Below are positions 1 through 8,214 of a stretch of 64,000 nt of DNA, one piece after another; the stretch's first letter is position 1, and each line of letters starts with the position of its first letter. The notes below the pieces were generated by a model, which saw nothing but the letters and a program-made list of their open reading frames with translations, searched no databases and had not been told where the DNA came from. The position numbers were made by a program, and so were the translations under genes. The stretch is taken from positions 1 through 64,000 of the forward strand of contig JAJFGB010000006.1 in assembly GCA_021776335.1 (NCBI GenBank), given 5' to 3'. This DNA is from Hyphococcus sp. (GTDB lineage: Bacteria; Pseudomonadota; Alphaproteobacteria; Caulobacterales; Parvularculaceae).

Positions 1-69
1 AACACCTGGCCGGCGACCTACACACCATTTGGTCGTCAGTTGTTCTTCGGCGCATCGCTCCGCTTCTAG
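1..69 (+). CDS. C-terminal end of an outer-membrane beta-barrel protein, probably a TonB-dependent receptor (partial)
   Basis: Only the last 22 codons lie in the window, in frame 1, ending in TAG at 67-69. The final residues, GRQLFFGASLRF, form an alternating aromatic strand with a terminal phenylalanine. This is the usual last beta-strand and BAM signal of outer-membrane barrels, and the FGR..F.G..LRF pattern is typical of TonB-dependent receptors. The rest of the gene lies upstream of the window, so substrate and length cannot be judged. A good terminator follows directly. Confidence 0.6.
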   Translation, partial: NTWPATYTPFGRQLFFGASLRF

Positions 70-94
70 GCGACAAACCGATACAGACTACTGG

Positions 95-126
95 AAACGG
101 CGGGCCTCGGCCCGCCGTTTTCTTTT
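95..126 (+). terminator. Rho-independent terminator after the TonB-receptor-like gene
   Basis: A GC-rich stem, AAACGGCGGGC pairing with GCCCGCCGTTT around a short CTCG loop, is followed by TCTTTT. It lies 25 nt after the stop of the upstream gene and before the converging kinase gene, so it could also act from the other side (the minus strand has an A/T tail as well). Confidence 0.85.
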
Positions 127-153
127 GCTCAATTTAAGAGACTGCGAGATGAT

Positions 154-2073
154 TTAGGCGCTCTCAGCGTCATCCCAATCAATGGCTTCATCGACCCAGC
201 GCTGCACAACCTCATCCAGCGTTGATTTGCTGATTGGCTTGGGAATGAAATCGTCCATACCCGACAGACGGCACCGATCCCGATCTTCCTCAAGCACATG
301 CGCTGTCGCGGCAATGATTGGCGTTCGCGAAAGCTTCTTTGCCGCTTCGAGTTCGCGAATGCGGCGCGTTGCTTCAAGACCATCCATCACCGGCATCGCG
401 ATATCCATCAGAATAATCGTTGGCGAATATTTTTGGAAATGGTCAACAGCCATGGCGCCGTTTTCAGCAATAATGATTTTGTACTCGTCCTCGGGTATCA
501 TGTTGGTCACCACAGCCTGATTGACCGGATTGTCCTCGGCGACCAGCACAATGACGCGATTATCAGTTGGTCTTTGCGCTTCATCGCCAGACCCACTACC
601 GGGTTCAACGTTTTTCAGCGCCCAAGCAGTATCAGCGAGGGCCGTCTGTGCAGCATCAAGAGCCGTATTGTTTGCAATTTCAACGGCTTCAATAGTTTCA
701 TCGATCGGCAGCGTCACCGTAAACCAAAGGCGCGAACCCGCCCCCAGCGTACTTTCAGCGTGAATCTCACCACCCATTAACTCAATAATATTTTTGCAAA
801 TGGCGAGCCCAAGACCGGTACCCTCTGTGCGGCGCGCATGGAGCGCATCGGCTTGTTCGAACTTCTCAAAAATGCAAGGTAGTTGATCAGCAGCGATACC
901 AATGCCTGTATCAGTAACACAACAACGCAAATCAACATCATTGCCGACGCGCTCACCAGAGACCTCAACGAGAACATGACCACTCTCGGTGAACTTAACA
1001 GCGTTGCCCACCAGGTTGCTGAGAATCTGACGGATACGCGCATCATCGGCAATGAAACCCTCCGGAAGCTCTGGCGCATAACGCACAACAAGCTCCAAGT
1101 TCTTCTCCACTGCACGCGCTTGCATCATTTTCGTGACTTCAATCACTGTCCTGCGAAGATTGAACCCACGAGACAGAATACGCATTTTTCCCGCTTCAAG
1201 TTTCGAGAAATCGAGAATATCGTTAATGACGCGCATCAGGGCGGCGCCGGATGATACGATGATCGTTGTCAATTCATGTTGGCGTTCATCAAGGTTTGTA
1301 GTCAACAAAACTTCAGCCATGCCGATAATGCCATTCATTGGCGTCCGGATTTCATGACTCATTGAGGCAAGGAATTCTGACTTTGCTGTATTAGCTGCAT
1401 CGGCCGATCGCTGCGCACTGATCAAAGGTCGCGCGATCAACCGGTAAACGACAAGCGCCAACGCCAGCGTCATTAACAATGCCGCGGCCAGCGTGACGAT
1501 CACTGTCGATATCCGAAATTGCCTGAGGCCTTGATAGACGAGCGCCTCATCAAGAGAAACACCAACATACCAGTCAATGGACGTAGGCGATGAAACTTGT
1601 ACAAAGCTCACGATTTGAGGGCGATCAGCGCCCTCCAGATATTGAACGTCCGCGGTCAGGCGCGGCGACCTTACCGGATAGGCGGCTGCAAGCGGTCTTG
1701 AAATAAGTTTCGGATCGGGATGTGCAAGAATTTTGCGATCAGCGTTCACAAGAAAAGCGACACCGAGCGCACCGAGATCAATGCCCGCAAGCTCATCATT
1801 AAGGGCTTGTGCCGAAGGAGCGTCGACACCATCCCTTTGATTGCTCTCCGCCAACAAATTGTTCACGCCCCATGTTGAAGCGCTGGCAGCAAGATTGATA
1901 TAGTTTTCGATTTCCTGAGCTCGCAGTTTTTGCTGGGCGTTATAGAAATAATAGGCGGATGCCAAAAAGAATGACGCCACAATGAAAGCACTCACTGCAA
2001 ACGCCATCCTCATTAGCCTATGCCCTGAAACCGACGTTGCTGGACTGATTTGCGGCGTGGACTCAGTCGCCAT
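154..2073 (-). CDS. Membrane-bound hybrid histidine kinase with C-terminal receiver domain
   Basis: 639 residues. TM1 lies at about 20-43 and TM2 at 187-210. Between them is a periplasmic region of some 140 residues with a Cache-like ending ([13 protein letters not shown], then IDWYVGVSL). HisKA follows with the phospho-accepting His at 240 ([12 protein letters not shown]). HATPase_c has its N box near 353-361, DTGIGI at 388-393 and GTGLGLAI near 418-425. A receiver domain at about 506-630 has Asp557 (IILMDIAMP) and the conserved KP near the end. It senses an unknown periplasmic ligand and feeds a phosphorelay. No dedicated output protein is adjacent on this strand, and it is divergent from a second hybrid kinase. 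The call is firm; the ligand is unknown. Confidence 0.93.
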   Translation of the reverse strand: MATESTPQISPATSVSGHRLMRMAFAVSAFIVASFFLASAYYFYNAQQKLRAQEIENYINLAASASTWGVNNLLAESNQRDGVDAPSAQALNDELAGIDLGALGVAFLVNADRKILAHPDPKLISRPLAAAYPVRSPRLTADVQYLEGADRPQIVSFVQVSSPTSIDWYVGVSLDEALVYQGLRQFRISTVIVTLAAALLMTLALALVVYRLIARPLISAQRSADAANTAKSEFLASMSHEIRTPMNGIIGMAEVLLTTNLDERQHELTTIIVSSGAALMRVINDILDFSKLEAGKMRILSRGFNLRRTVIEVTKMMQARAVEKNLELVVRYAPELPEGFIADDARIRQILSNLVGNAVKFTESGHVLVEVSGERVGNDVDLRCCVTDTGIGIAADQLPCIFEKFEQADALHARRTEGTGLGLAICKNIIELMGGEIHAESTLGAGSRLWFTVTLPIDETIEAVEIANNTALDAAQTALADTAWALKNVEPGSGSGDEAQRPTDNRVIVLVAEDNPVNQAVVTNMIPEDEYKIIIAENGAMAVDHFQKYSPTIILMDIAMPVMDGLEATRRIRELEAAKKLSRTPIIAATAHVLEEDRDRCRLSGMDDFIPKPISKSTLDEVVQRWVDEAIDWDDAESA

Positions 2074-2308
2074 AATAAACCCCCATGCCTGTGCTCATTG
2101 CGCGAAACGAAAATCGTCCCTCACCGCGCAAAAATTAAACCCCTTCCGGCCTATAGCGATATGATTAATAAGTCGGTAAATGCACTTGAGCTTCCATCAA
2201 GCACGTAGATTTCTTTTCGCTAACTTGGCGACATAGCAGTGACGGCATGCGCCCAAAATTCGGCGCAGACAAGAGGCGAACAATTGCGGTGCAACCAGAC
2301 ATCAACAA

Positions 2309-2354
2309 AAAACCCTCATTAATAGACCGTATACGTCTATTAATGCATGGTTTT
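2309..2354. promoter_or_regulatory. Long AT-rich inverted repeat
   Basis: Perfect 11-bp arms CATTAATAGAC (2317-2327) and GTCTATTAATG (2335-2345) flank a 7-bp centre. Outside small mismatches the pairing resumes with AAAACC (2309-2314) and GGTTTT (2349-2354). The plus strand continues TATTTT, and the minus strand continues with a T-run. It could be a large operator, or the terminator of an untracked transcript. The AT-rich stem and central GTATAC favour a protein-binding site. Confidence 0.45.
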
Positions 2355-2649
2355 ATTTTGGATCTGCGGCGGCTGAGTCACATTCGGAAACCCTAACGCA
2401 ATTGACCCTTTATCGATCCGCACCCTAGAAAATTAACCGCTCCCTACATGCATAGGTTGCAGCCGTTTTTGACGCCCTGCTCCAAGCTTCTTCGTGCTTT
2501 TGTGTGTCATCTGACCCCCGGTAGGTCGCATTCCCGCCTACAGAAAATTAACCCGGTCTGTGTACGTACAAGGTAGAAAAATTATTAATCTGGCGAATCC
2601 CGAGGGGGGAATAGCTGTGAAACTCTCAAGGTTCATGACTCTGCGCAGT

Positions 2650-2679
2650 GCTGTTGCCGTATGACGGAGCGGCAACAGC
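2650..2679 (+). promoter_or_regulatory. Hairpin in the leader of the second hybrid kinase
   Basis: Perfect 10-bp arms GCTGTTGCCG (2650-2659) and CGGCAACAGC (2670-2679) enclose a 10-nt loop containing GGAG. The structure lies about 140 nt before the kinase ATG at 2818 and has no T-run, so it is not a simple terminator. A GGA-loop hairpin in a leader could be an RNA-binding-protein site; that is inference. Confidence 0.35.
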
Positions 2680-2817
2680 GCGGATGCGCGATTGTTGGTG
2701 AGCCTCCACGCCGAGCGGAAAGAAAACGTTATCCTAAAACTACTAGCGACACCCTTATCGGCTTTGGACGCACTGTACGATACGCGAAAAGACAGCAAAA
2801 TTCGGGGAAAGATACTA

Positions 2818-5238
2818 ATGAGTGAGCAACTTTCTAATTCGAGCTTGAGAGCTACCATCATATTGGCGGCGCTTCTAATGGCATCGGTTATAGTGGGGTC
2901 GTTCGCAGTAAATTACTGGAGTGCTAAATCTGTACAGCGATTAGAACATTATACATATGCCGTTAAAAACCTTGAAGGCACGCTTCAAGGGCTGGAGACC
3001 GAGTTATCACTACAATCCAATAGCGACAACAAGGGCAAATACTATTCTGCCGCACAAAAGGATTTTCATACGAGTCTAGCTGTCTTTTCCGCGCTTCGTT
3101 TCTATGATGAAGGCGTCGTTTCTTTTTCTTCTGAAGCCGAAATAGATGCTGCTTTGGGAGTGTTTATTGATGAATTTGGAATTGATATTGAAGCAGCTGC
3201 GGTCCAGGTAGGAATTGCTGGCCTAAAAATGCCGATGACCCTAAATGAAATCTGGGGGGACAACGGCAAATCGGAAAATGGATCAGCATCGGTTGAGTCT
3301 TCAATCGCGGAAGCGCTATTGCTAGTTGGCCCGCTTTTCCAACAGCGAATCCCCACCACAGAAGAAGCAAACTTAATTTCTGCATTCATCGATGAAATGC
3401 AGGAAGAAATTCGGCCGTTGATGAATGATATGAACACTCGGCTCGACGCACTGATTATCGATAATAGCTCAAAGACATTGCGCACACAGGCCGCCATCGC
3501 GTTCGCTGGTTGTCTCATCGTTCTTTTCATCACCTTCGGGATCTTCTTTCCACTTGAAAAGAGAATTCTTGCCAATAACCTTTCTTTGGACAGGTCTCGG
3601 CAGCGGGCAGAAGCAGCGGACAGAGCGAAGTCAGAGTTTCTTGCTAATATGAGTCATGAGATCCGTACACCAATGAATGGCGTAATGGGCATGGCGGAAT
3701 TGCTGTCGCGCACAGAGTTGAGCGCCAAACAAAAGAACTTCGCCGACGTAATCATGAGTTCGGGCAACGCATTAATCACAGTCATCAACGACATTCTTGA
3801 CTTTTCCAAAATCGATTCCGGTCAGCTGACGCTGGATACTCAACCCTTCAACTTGAAGGCGGTGGTCGAGGATGTTGCCAGCCTCGTGTCAACAAATGTC
3901 GACTCTAAGGAGCTAGAGCTGATCATCCGTTTCCACCCGAAAATGCCGGAAGAGTATGTAGGCGATGATGGTCGGGTCCGACAAATTTTGATGAATATGG
4001 TGGGCAATGCAGTGAAATTTACCGATGCCGGGCATATTTTGATCAACGTTTCCGGCAGTGAACATGGCGATGAAGCCGAATTAAATATCCGCATTGAGGA
4101 CACCGGCATCGGTATCCCAACCAACAAAATCGATTCGGTGTTCGACAAATTCAACCAAATCGACAATTCCGCAACCCGTAAATTTGAGGGCACGGGACTT
4201 GGCCTAGCCATCTGCAAGATGCTGGTTGAAAAAATGGACGGCGAGATCGGCGCTGAAAGCGAACTTGGTCGCGGCTCAACCTTCTGGTTCAAAATAAAAT
4301 TGCCTGTTCATGCTTCAGGCATGCGCAAACGCCGACTTCCGCAAGACATTACTGGCTCACGCGTTCTGATCATTGACGACAACAAAGTGAACCGGGATAT
4401 CCTAACCGAGCAGCTCGATAGCTGGGGAATGCAGTCCGTGGCATGCTCATCCGCTCGCCAGGGTCTTTCCACACTTGCCGAGTCCATCAGAATCCATTCG
4501 CCATTCGATCTGATCATCATGGATTATCAGATGCCGGAAATGGACGGCTTTGAAGCAACGCGAAGAATCCGCGCCGACGAAGATATAAAGGGCACACCAA
4601 TCATCATGCTGACCTCGGTCTGCACCGAATCCGACGCTGCCGAGTATCGCAGCATCGGCATCCAGGCGCAGCTCCTGAAACCGGCACGATCATCCCTTTT
4701 GTTCGAAACGATCGTCGATGTGATCTCCGATGCGCATGTCGAGAAACTGAAAAATGTTGTCAAAGCAGATCCAAAATTTGTCGAGGAAAGGCCGCAACCC
4801 ATGGACAATGCCGAAACCACATCAGACGCGACGGCAGGAACAAAAATTCTTGTCGCGGAAGATAATGACGTCAATCAGTATGTCATCGCAGAAATTCTTG
4901 AAAGCTTGGGTCATGACCACCGAGTCGCTGCAGACGGGCGGATCGCAATCGATCTCATGCCTGAGTATCTGCCCGACATCATTTTGATGGATGTTTCGAT
5001 GCCCGTCATGAACGGCTTGGAAGCAACGGAAGAGATTAGAAAGCGGGACGCCGAGAATGGCACGCACACAATTATCATCGGCTTGACCGCCAACGCCCTC
5101 AAAGGCGATCGCGAGAAATGCCTGGACGCCGGCATGGATGATTATCTCTCCAAGCCAGTGGACATAGATCAACTTGAGACCTGCATTGATAAATGGCTCA
5201 ATCAGAAAAAACAGCCGGGCGCCTCAGCGGCCGGCTGA
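2818..5238 (+). CDS. Membrane hybrid histidine kinase with two receiver domains
   Basis: 806 residues from the ATG at 2818, which has GGGGAAAG upstream; a TTG 126 nt earlier is in frame but adds a non-membrane extension. TM1 is at about 11-33, then a helical periplasmic sensor of about 190 residues, and TM2 at about 223-245. HisKA has its His at 280 ([12 protein letters not shown]). HATPase_c carries the N box near 393-400, DTGIGI near 428-433 and GTGLGLAI near 458-465. The receivers have Asp569 (IIMDYQMP) and Asp725 (IILMDVSMP). The sensor part is visibly more AT-rich than the catalytic part, suggesting a different history. A single receiver gene follows 20 nt downstream, so the two probably form an operon and phosphorelay. 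Confidence 0.93.
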   Translation: MSEQLSNSSLRATIILAALLMASVIVGSFAVNYWSAKSVQRLEHYTYAVKNLEGTLQGLETELSLQSNSDNKGKYYSAAQKDFHTSLAVFSALRFYDEGVVSFSSEAEIDAALGVFIDEFGIDIEAAAVQVGIAGLKMPMTLNEIWGDNGKSENGSASVESSIAEALLLVGPLFQQRIPTTEEANLISAFIDEMQEEIRPLMNDMNTRLDALIIDNSSKTLRTQAAIAFAGCLIVLFITFGIFFPLEKRILANNLSLDRSRQRAEAADRAKSEFLANMSHEIRTPMNGVMGMAELLSRTELSAKQKNFADVIMSSGNALITVINDILDFSKIDSGQLTLDTQPFNLKAVVEDVASLVSTNVDSKELELIIRFHPKMPEEYVGDDGRVRQILMNMVGNAVKFTDAGHILINVSGSEHGDEAELNIRIEDTGIGIPTNKIDSVFDKFNQIDNSATRKFEGTGLGLAICKMLVEKMDGEIGAESELGRGSTFWFKIKLPVHASGMRKRRLPQDITGSRVLIIDDNKVNRDILTEQLDSWGMQSVACSSARQGLSTLAESIRIHSPFDLIIMDYQMPEMDGFEATRRIRADEDIKGTPIIMLTSVCTESDAAEYRSIGIQAQLLKPARSSLLFETIVDVISDAHVEKLKNVVKADPKFVEERPQPMDNAETTSDATAGTKILVAEDNDVNQYVIAEILESLGHDHRVAADGRIAIDLMPEYLPDIILMDVSMPVMNGLEATEEIRKRDAENGTHTIIIGLTANALKGDREKCLDAGMDDYLSKPVDIDQLETCIDKWLNQKKQPGASAAG

Positions 5239-5258
5239 TCGGAAGGAACACCCTGAAA

Positions 5259-5681
5259 ATGCAGGGCAAGGCGATGACAGAAAGTCAGAAAGACGCGCGC
5301 CTCAGCAATGACCGCGTGATCCTTATTGTCGAGGATAATCTCGTCAATCGGCTGGTGCTAACGGGGCTTCTCGATCAGATGAAATGTGAACTTGTCTATG
5401 CCGAAAACGGTGCTGTTGCAGTTGAACGATTCAAGGTCTGCCACCCAACGCTGATCTTGATGGACATCAATATGCCGATTATGGACGGACTTGAGGCCAC
5501 TAAAAAGATCAGAGCGCTTGAAGGCGCCGCCAGCGAAACCCGGACACCCATTGTAGCAGTCACCGCACATGACGATGCGAAGACAAAACATGATTGCGAC
5601 GCTGCAGGCATGGACGCTTTTATCCCAAAACCGGTGCGCTCGGAAATGCTCATCGGCGCCATATCGGAATGGATGCACTGA
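5259..5681 (+). CDS. Single-domain response regulator (CheY/DivK-like receiver)
   Basis: 140 residues from the ATG at 5259, which has GGAAGGA 11 nt upstream; the ATG at 5274 is an alternative start. The receiver fold is complete: acidic pair ED in ILIVEDNLVN, phospho-acceptor Asp69 in LILMDINMP, Thr in PIVAVTAH and Lys124 in FIPKP. No output domain follows. It starts 20 nt after the hybrid kinase and resembles that kinase's own receivers, so it probably relays its phosphate or acts as a competing sink. It is not a clear DivK orthologue. Confidence 0.88.
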   Translation: MQGKAMTESQKDARLSNDRVILIVEDNLVNRLVLTGLLDQMKCELVYAENGAVAVERFKVCHPTLILMDINMPIMDGLEATKKIRALEGAASETRTPIVAVTAHDDAKTKHDCDAAGMDAFIPKPVRSEMLIGAISEWMH

Positions 5682-5719
5682 GCTCTTTTCACCACTGGCT
5701 ATATCTTATATTGCACAGG

Positions 5720-5732
5720 GCGCGTAACGCGC
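5720..5732. promoter_or_regulatory. 13-bp palindrome upstream of irr
   Basis: GCGCGT-A-ACGCGC is a perfect odd palindrome 63 bp before the irr start codon, in the 114-bp gap after the receiver gene. Its position suits an operator for irr, but its GC-rich make-up is unlike the AT-rich ICE boxes known for Irr. It is also small enough to be chance. Confidence 0.25.
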
Positions 5733-5795
5733 ATTCATCAAATAGCAGCGAGCCGTCTTGCCAGCATCCCTGCCCACGCATAGAATCATTTCGTA

Positions 5796-6197
5796 ATGAC
5801 ACGCGACCCACTCATCATCCTTAGAAGTGCAGGCTTACGCGCGACGCAACCACGCGTCAGCGTTGCCGAATTGCTTTTCTGCGACGGCAAGGATCGACAT
5901 GTCACAGCGGAATGGGTGGCGGAACGCCTGGACGCCGCTGGCAAAAGCGTTGTCCTGGCTAGTGTCTACAATACGCTGCACGCTTTTGTGGAGGCGAACC
6001 TGTTGCGGGAGGTTCGTGGAGCGGAACGCGGTGTGATTATCTTTGACACCAATACCGTCCCCCACCATCATTTCTATCATGAGAAGACCAGAAAGCTGAC
6101 CGACATCCCTGCCGATGCAGTTAAAGTTTTAAAATTGCCGACGGCCCCCAAGGGTGCGAAAACCGTCGGCTGCGAAATGATTATTCGCGTGCGTTAG
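5796..6197 (+). CDS. irr: Irr-type Fur-family iron-response regulator
   Basis: 133 residues. A winged helix-turn-helix fills the N-terminal half, with the recognition region SVVLASVYNTLHAF at about 51-64. The Irr hallmark FDTNT followed by HHHF (His90-92) is the metal/haem site. It lacks the Cys-rich C-terminus of Fur, and the N-terminal GCP haem motif of Bradyrhizobium Irr is absent, as in many non-rhizobial Irr proteins. In alphaproteobacteria Irr senses haem and iron status and controls haem synthesis, iron storage and peroxide enzymes. It sits 127 bp before rubrerythrin in the same orientation, suggesting it helps control the following redox genes. Fur or PerR subtypes are less likely. 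Confidence 0.78.
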   Translation: MTRDPLIILRSAGLRATQPRVSVAELLFCDGKDRHVTAEWVAERLDAAGKSVVLASVYNTLHAFVEANLLREVRGAERGVIIFDTNTVPHHHFYHEKTRKLTDIPADAVKVLKLPTAPKGAKTVGCEMIIRVR

Positions 6198-6221
6198 TTA
6201 CGGTTTGACGGCAAGCCTGCG

Positions 6222-6237
6222 ATTGTTAGTTTACAAT
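6222..6237. promoter_or_regulatory. Inverted repeat upstream of the rubrerythrin promoter
   Basis: ATTGT (6222-6226) and ACAAT (6233-6237) flank 6 bp. The centre lies about 20 bp upstream of the predicted -35 box, a typical activator position such as an OxyR-like or Irr site. The arms are short, so this is suggestive only. Confidence 0.3.
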
Positions 6238-6249
6238 AATTCCAAACAA

Positions 6250-6277
6250 TTGACACGGCGCCGAGACCGCGTAATTT
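6250..6277 (+). promoter_or_regulatory. Predicted sigma-70 promoter for rubrerythrin
   Basis: TTGACA (6250-6255), a 16-bp spacer, then TAATTT (6272-6277). The -35 box is a perfect consensus. Transcription would start near 6284, leaving a leader of about 40 nt before the ATG at 6325. The AGGAGA ribosome-binding site is at 6313-6318. Confidence 0.5.
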
Positions 6278-6324
6278 GCCGGCAGTATTTTGACCATACC
6301 CATCGCCCATACAGGAGAATGATC

Positions 6325-6744
6325 ATGTCGTTGAAGGGATCTAAAACCGAAGAAAATCTTAAAGCGGCGTTTGCCGGCGAAAGTCAGGCGAACCGGCGCT
6401 ATCTTTATTTCGCGCAGAAAGCCGATATTGAAGGACACAATGATGTCGCCGCCGTGTTTCGGTCGACCGCCGAAGGCGAGACCGGCCATGCCCATGGCCA
6501 TCTTGAGTTCCTCGAAGAGGTGGGTGACCCAGCAACCGGTGAGCCTATCGGCGATACGGTCGCCAATCTGAAATCGGCGATTGCCGGCGAAACCCACGAA
6601 TATACCGATATGTATCCAGGCATGGCGCGCACTGCTCGCGATGAAGGCTTTGATGAAATCGCCGACTGGTTTGAAACCCTTGCCAAAGCGGAGAAATCCC
6701 ACGCGGGCAAATTTCAACGAACGCTCGACGAAGTGGCAAGCTGA
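6325..6744 (+). CDS. Rubrerythrin without rubredoxin domain (diiron peroxidase)
   Basis: 139 residues from the ATG at 6325, placed 6 nt after AGGAGA; an upstream in-frame start adds an unlikely 40-residue tail. The four-helix ferritin-like fold carries the expected diiron ligands: Glu19 in GESQAN, ExxH at 52-55, GETHE near 88-92 and ExxH at 123-126. There is no C-terminal CxxC rubredoxin domain, so electrons must come from another protein, probably the Fe-S gene 80 nt downstream. Rubrerythrins reduce hydrogen peroxide to water in the cytoplasm. A strong promoter and a downstream hairpin suggest high expression. Confidence 0.92.
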   Translation: MSLKGSKTEENLKAAFAGESQANRRYLYFAQKADIEGHNDVAAVFRSTAEGETGHAHGHLEFLEEVGDPATGEPIGDTVANLKSAIAGETHEYTDMYPGMARTARDEGFDEIADWFETLAKAEKSHAGKFQRTLDEVAS

Positions 6745-6756
6745 TTTAATCCAGCC

Positions 6757-6777
6757 GGAGGCGGCAACGCCGCCTCC
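6757..6777 (+). terminator. Strong hairpin between rubrerythrin and the Fe-S gene
   Basis: Perfect 9-bp arms GGAGGCGGC and GCCGCCTCC flank a 3-nt AAC loop, starting 12 nt after the rubrerythrin stop. No T-run follows, so it is more likely an mRNA-stabilising or partial-termination hairpin, setting rubrerythrin above its downstream partners, than a full terminator. Confidence 0.55.
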
Positions 6778-6824
6778 GCACTTCTTCAATACGCTCAACA
6801 CAAAGCGATAGACAGGATACCCGC

Positions 6825-8186
6825 ATGTCGTCTGACAAGCGCGCAGAACCCACCCGCGAAGGATCGCTGGATGCGCCCACGCGCCACCCGATACCCTGGC
6901 GAGATGAAGAATTTTATGACGAGAAGGCGTTCGACGAAGAGTTTCGGCGTGTAGCCGATATCTGTCATTCCTGTCGGCGATGCTTCAATCTCTGCGACAG
7001 CTTTCCGACACTCTTTGATCGGGTTGACGAGAGCAAGAGTGAATCCGTCGAAGACCTGACGGCAAAGGATATCAAAGACACGGTCGACGGCTGCACATTG
7101 TGCGACATGTGTTTCATGACAAAGTGTCCCTATGTGCCGCCACACGAATTCAATGTAGATTTCCCGCATCTTATGCTGCGCTATCGCGCCATCGAAAAAC
7201 GCAAGGGCGAGCAAAGCTTTGCGGACACACAGCTGGTTAAAACCGATCGCAACGGGGCACTCGCGCGCCCGATCGCCGGCGTCGTTAACTGGGCGACAAA
7301 CAAGAAAAACAAAAATGTTCGCACCCTTATCAACACGCTTGGTGACATTCACCCCAACGCGGATTTGCCGCGCTTTAACACCCGCACCCTGAAAACTCGC
7401 GCTGCAAAGCCCCGCACCATCAACAAAGAGGCGCCGGCGCATGGCAAGCGCAAGCTCGCGATCTACGCCACCTGTTTTTCCAATTACAACAAGCCGGAAA
7501 TCGGCGAGGCCACGCTTAACGTGCTCGCCCGAAACGGCATAGACGCCAAAGTCGTTTATCCCGCCTGTTGCGGCATGCCGGAGCTGGAACAGGGCAATCT
7601 AAAAAAGGTTGCGGAGAATGCGGAGAAAGTTTCAAAAACCCTGCGCCCCCTGATTAATGATGGTTACACGATCATGGGGTTAGTGCCCTCTTGCACGCTG
7701 ATGATGAAATTTGAATGGCCACTCATTTTGCCTGAGCATGATGATGTCCGCGCCTTGTCGGCAGCGACCATGGATTTCGATGAATTCCTAGTCGGCCTGG
7801 CAAAAAAAGAGGGCCTCGCCGATGGGTTGAAGCCCGTCAAAGGGGGCGTAACTTTGCATATTTCCTGTCACAGTCGCGCCCAGAACATCGGGCAGAAATC
7901 CACAGAGCTTCTAAAACTCATTCCGAACACAGACATTACCGTCATTGAGCGCTGTTCCGGCCATGGCGGCAGTTGGGGCGTCAAAAAAGACAACCATGAC
8001 AAGGCGCTGAAGGTCGGAAAGCCGGTCGCCCGCAAGGCGTTGGAGGTTCATAACGCCTTTGTAGCGTCAACCTGCCCGCTTGCCTGCAATCACATTCGCA
8101 CCGGTATAGATGCTATAGAGGGTGGCGCAGCGCCAGCGCGATCCTGGCACCCTATTGAAATACTCGCCAAAGCCTACGGGCTTTGA
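6825..8186 (+). CDS. Two-cluster Fe-S/CCG-domain oxidoreductase (GlpC/HdrB-like)
   Basis: 453 residues, soluble. Two ferredoxin-type motifs sit at the N-terminus: CHSCRRCFNLC (Cys47, 50, 53, 57) and CTLCDMCFMTKC (Cys90, 93, 96, 101). The C-terminal half carries two cysteine-rich CCG domains, with ACCGMPELEQGN near 250 and CSGHGG plus TCPLAC near the end, as in heterodisulfide reductase subunit B and GlpC. It lies between rubrerythrin and DUF3501, a gene order I recall from other proteobacteria. I infer that it donates electrons to the rubredoxin-less rubrerythrin. It is not GlpC itself, since no glpA or glpB is present. Confidence 0.85.
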   Translation: MSSDKRAEPTREGSLDAPTRHPIPWRDEEFYDEKAFDEEFRRVADICHSCRRCFNLCDSFPTLFDRVDESKSESVEDLTAKDIKDTVDGCTLCDMCFMTKCPYVPPHEFNVDFPHLMLRYRAIEKRKGEQSFADTQLVKTDRNGALARPIAGVVNWATNKKNKNVRTLINTLGDIHPNADLPRFNTRTLKTRAAKPRTINKEAPAHGKRKLAIYATCFSNYNKPEIGEATLNVLARNGIDAKVVYPACCGMPELEQGNLKKVAENAEKVSKTLRPLINDGYTIMGLVPSCTLMMKFEWPLILPEHDDVRALSAATMDFDEFLVGLAKKEGLADGLKPVKGGVTLHISCHSRAQNIGQKSTELLKLIPNTDITVIERCSGHGGSWGVKKDNHDKALKVGKPVARKALEVHNAFVASTCPLACNHIRTGIDAIEGGAAPARSWHPIEILAKAYGL

Positions 8187-8214
8187 CCGCGTCGAAATAT
8201 AAGAAAGCTACGAT

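Larger units (their letters stand above)
2074..2817. other. 744-bp AT-rich divergent intergenic region between two hybrid kinases
   Basis: I find no convincing gene here. The region holds a long inverted repeat (2309-2354), a GC-rich hairpin (2650-2679) and a 12-bp direct repeat AGAAAATTAACC at 2427-2438 and 2542-2553. The direct repeat contains a TTAAC half-site like those bound by CtrA in alphaproteobacteria. An open frame with a TTG start at 2692 runs into the downstream kinase, but the ATG at 2818 is the better start. The gap is unusually long and AT-rich for this otherwise compact window, so it probably carries two regulated promoters with long leaders, or an unrecognised small RNA. Confidence 0.5.

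Noticed and set aside
883-1254. Open frames on the plus strand inside the first kinase
   Set aside because: They are antisense shadows; the minus strand carries HisKA, HATPase and receiver motifs throughout.
2058-2640. Cluster of GANTC (CcrM) sites in the kinase gap
   Set aside because: About four sites in some 700 bp is close to random expectation.
2692-2817. TTG-initiated extension of the second hybrid kinase
   Set aside because: The added 42 residues precede the first membrane helix without a known fold, and the ATG at 2818 has a better ribosome-binding site.
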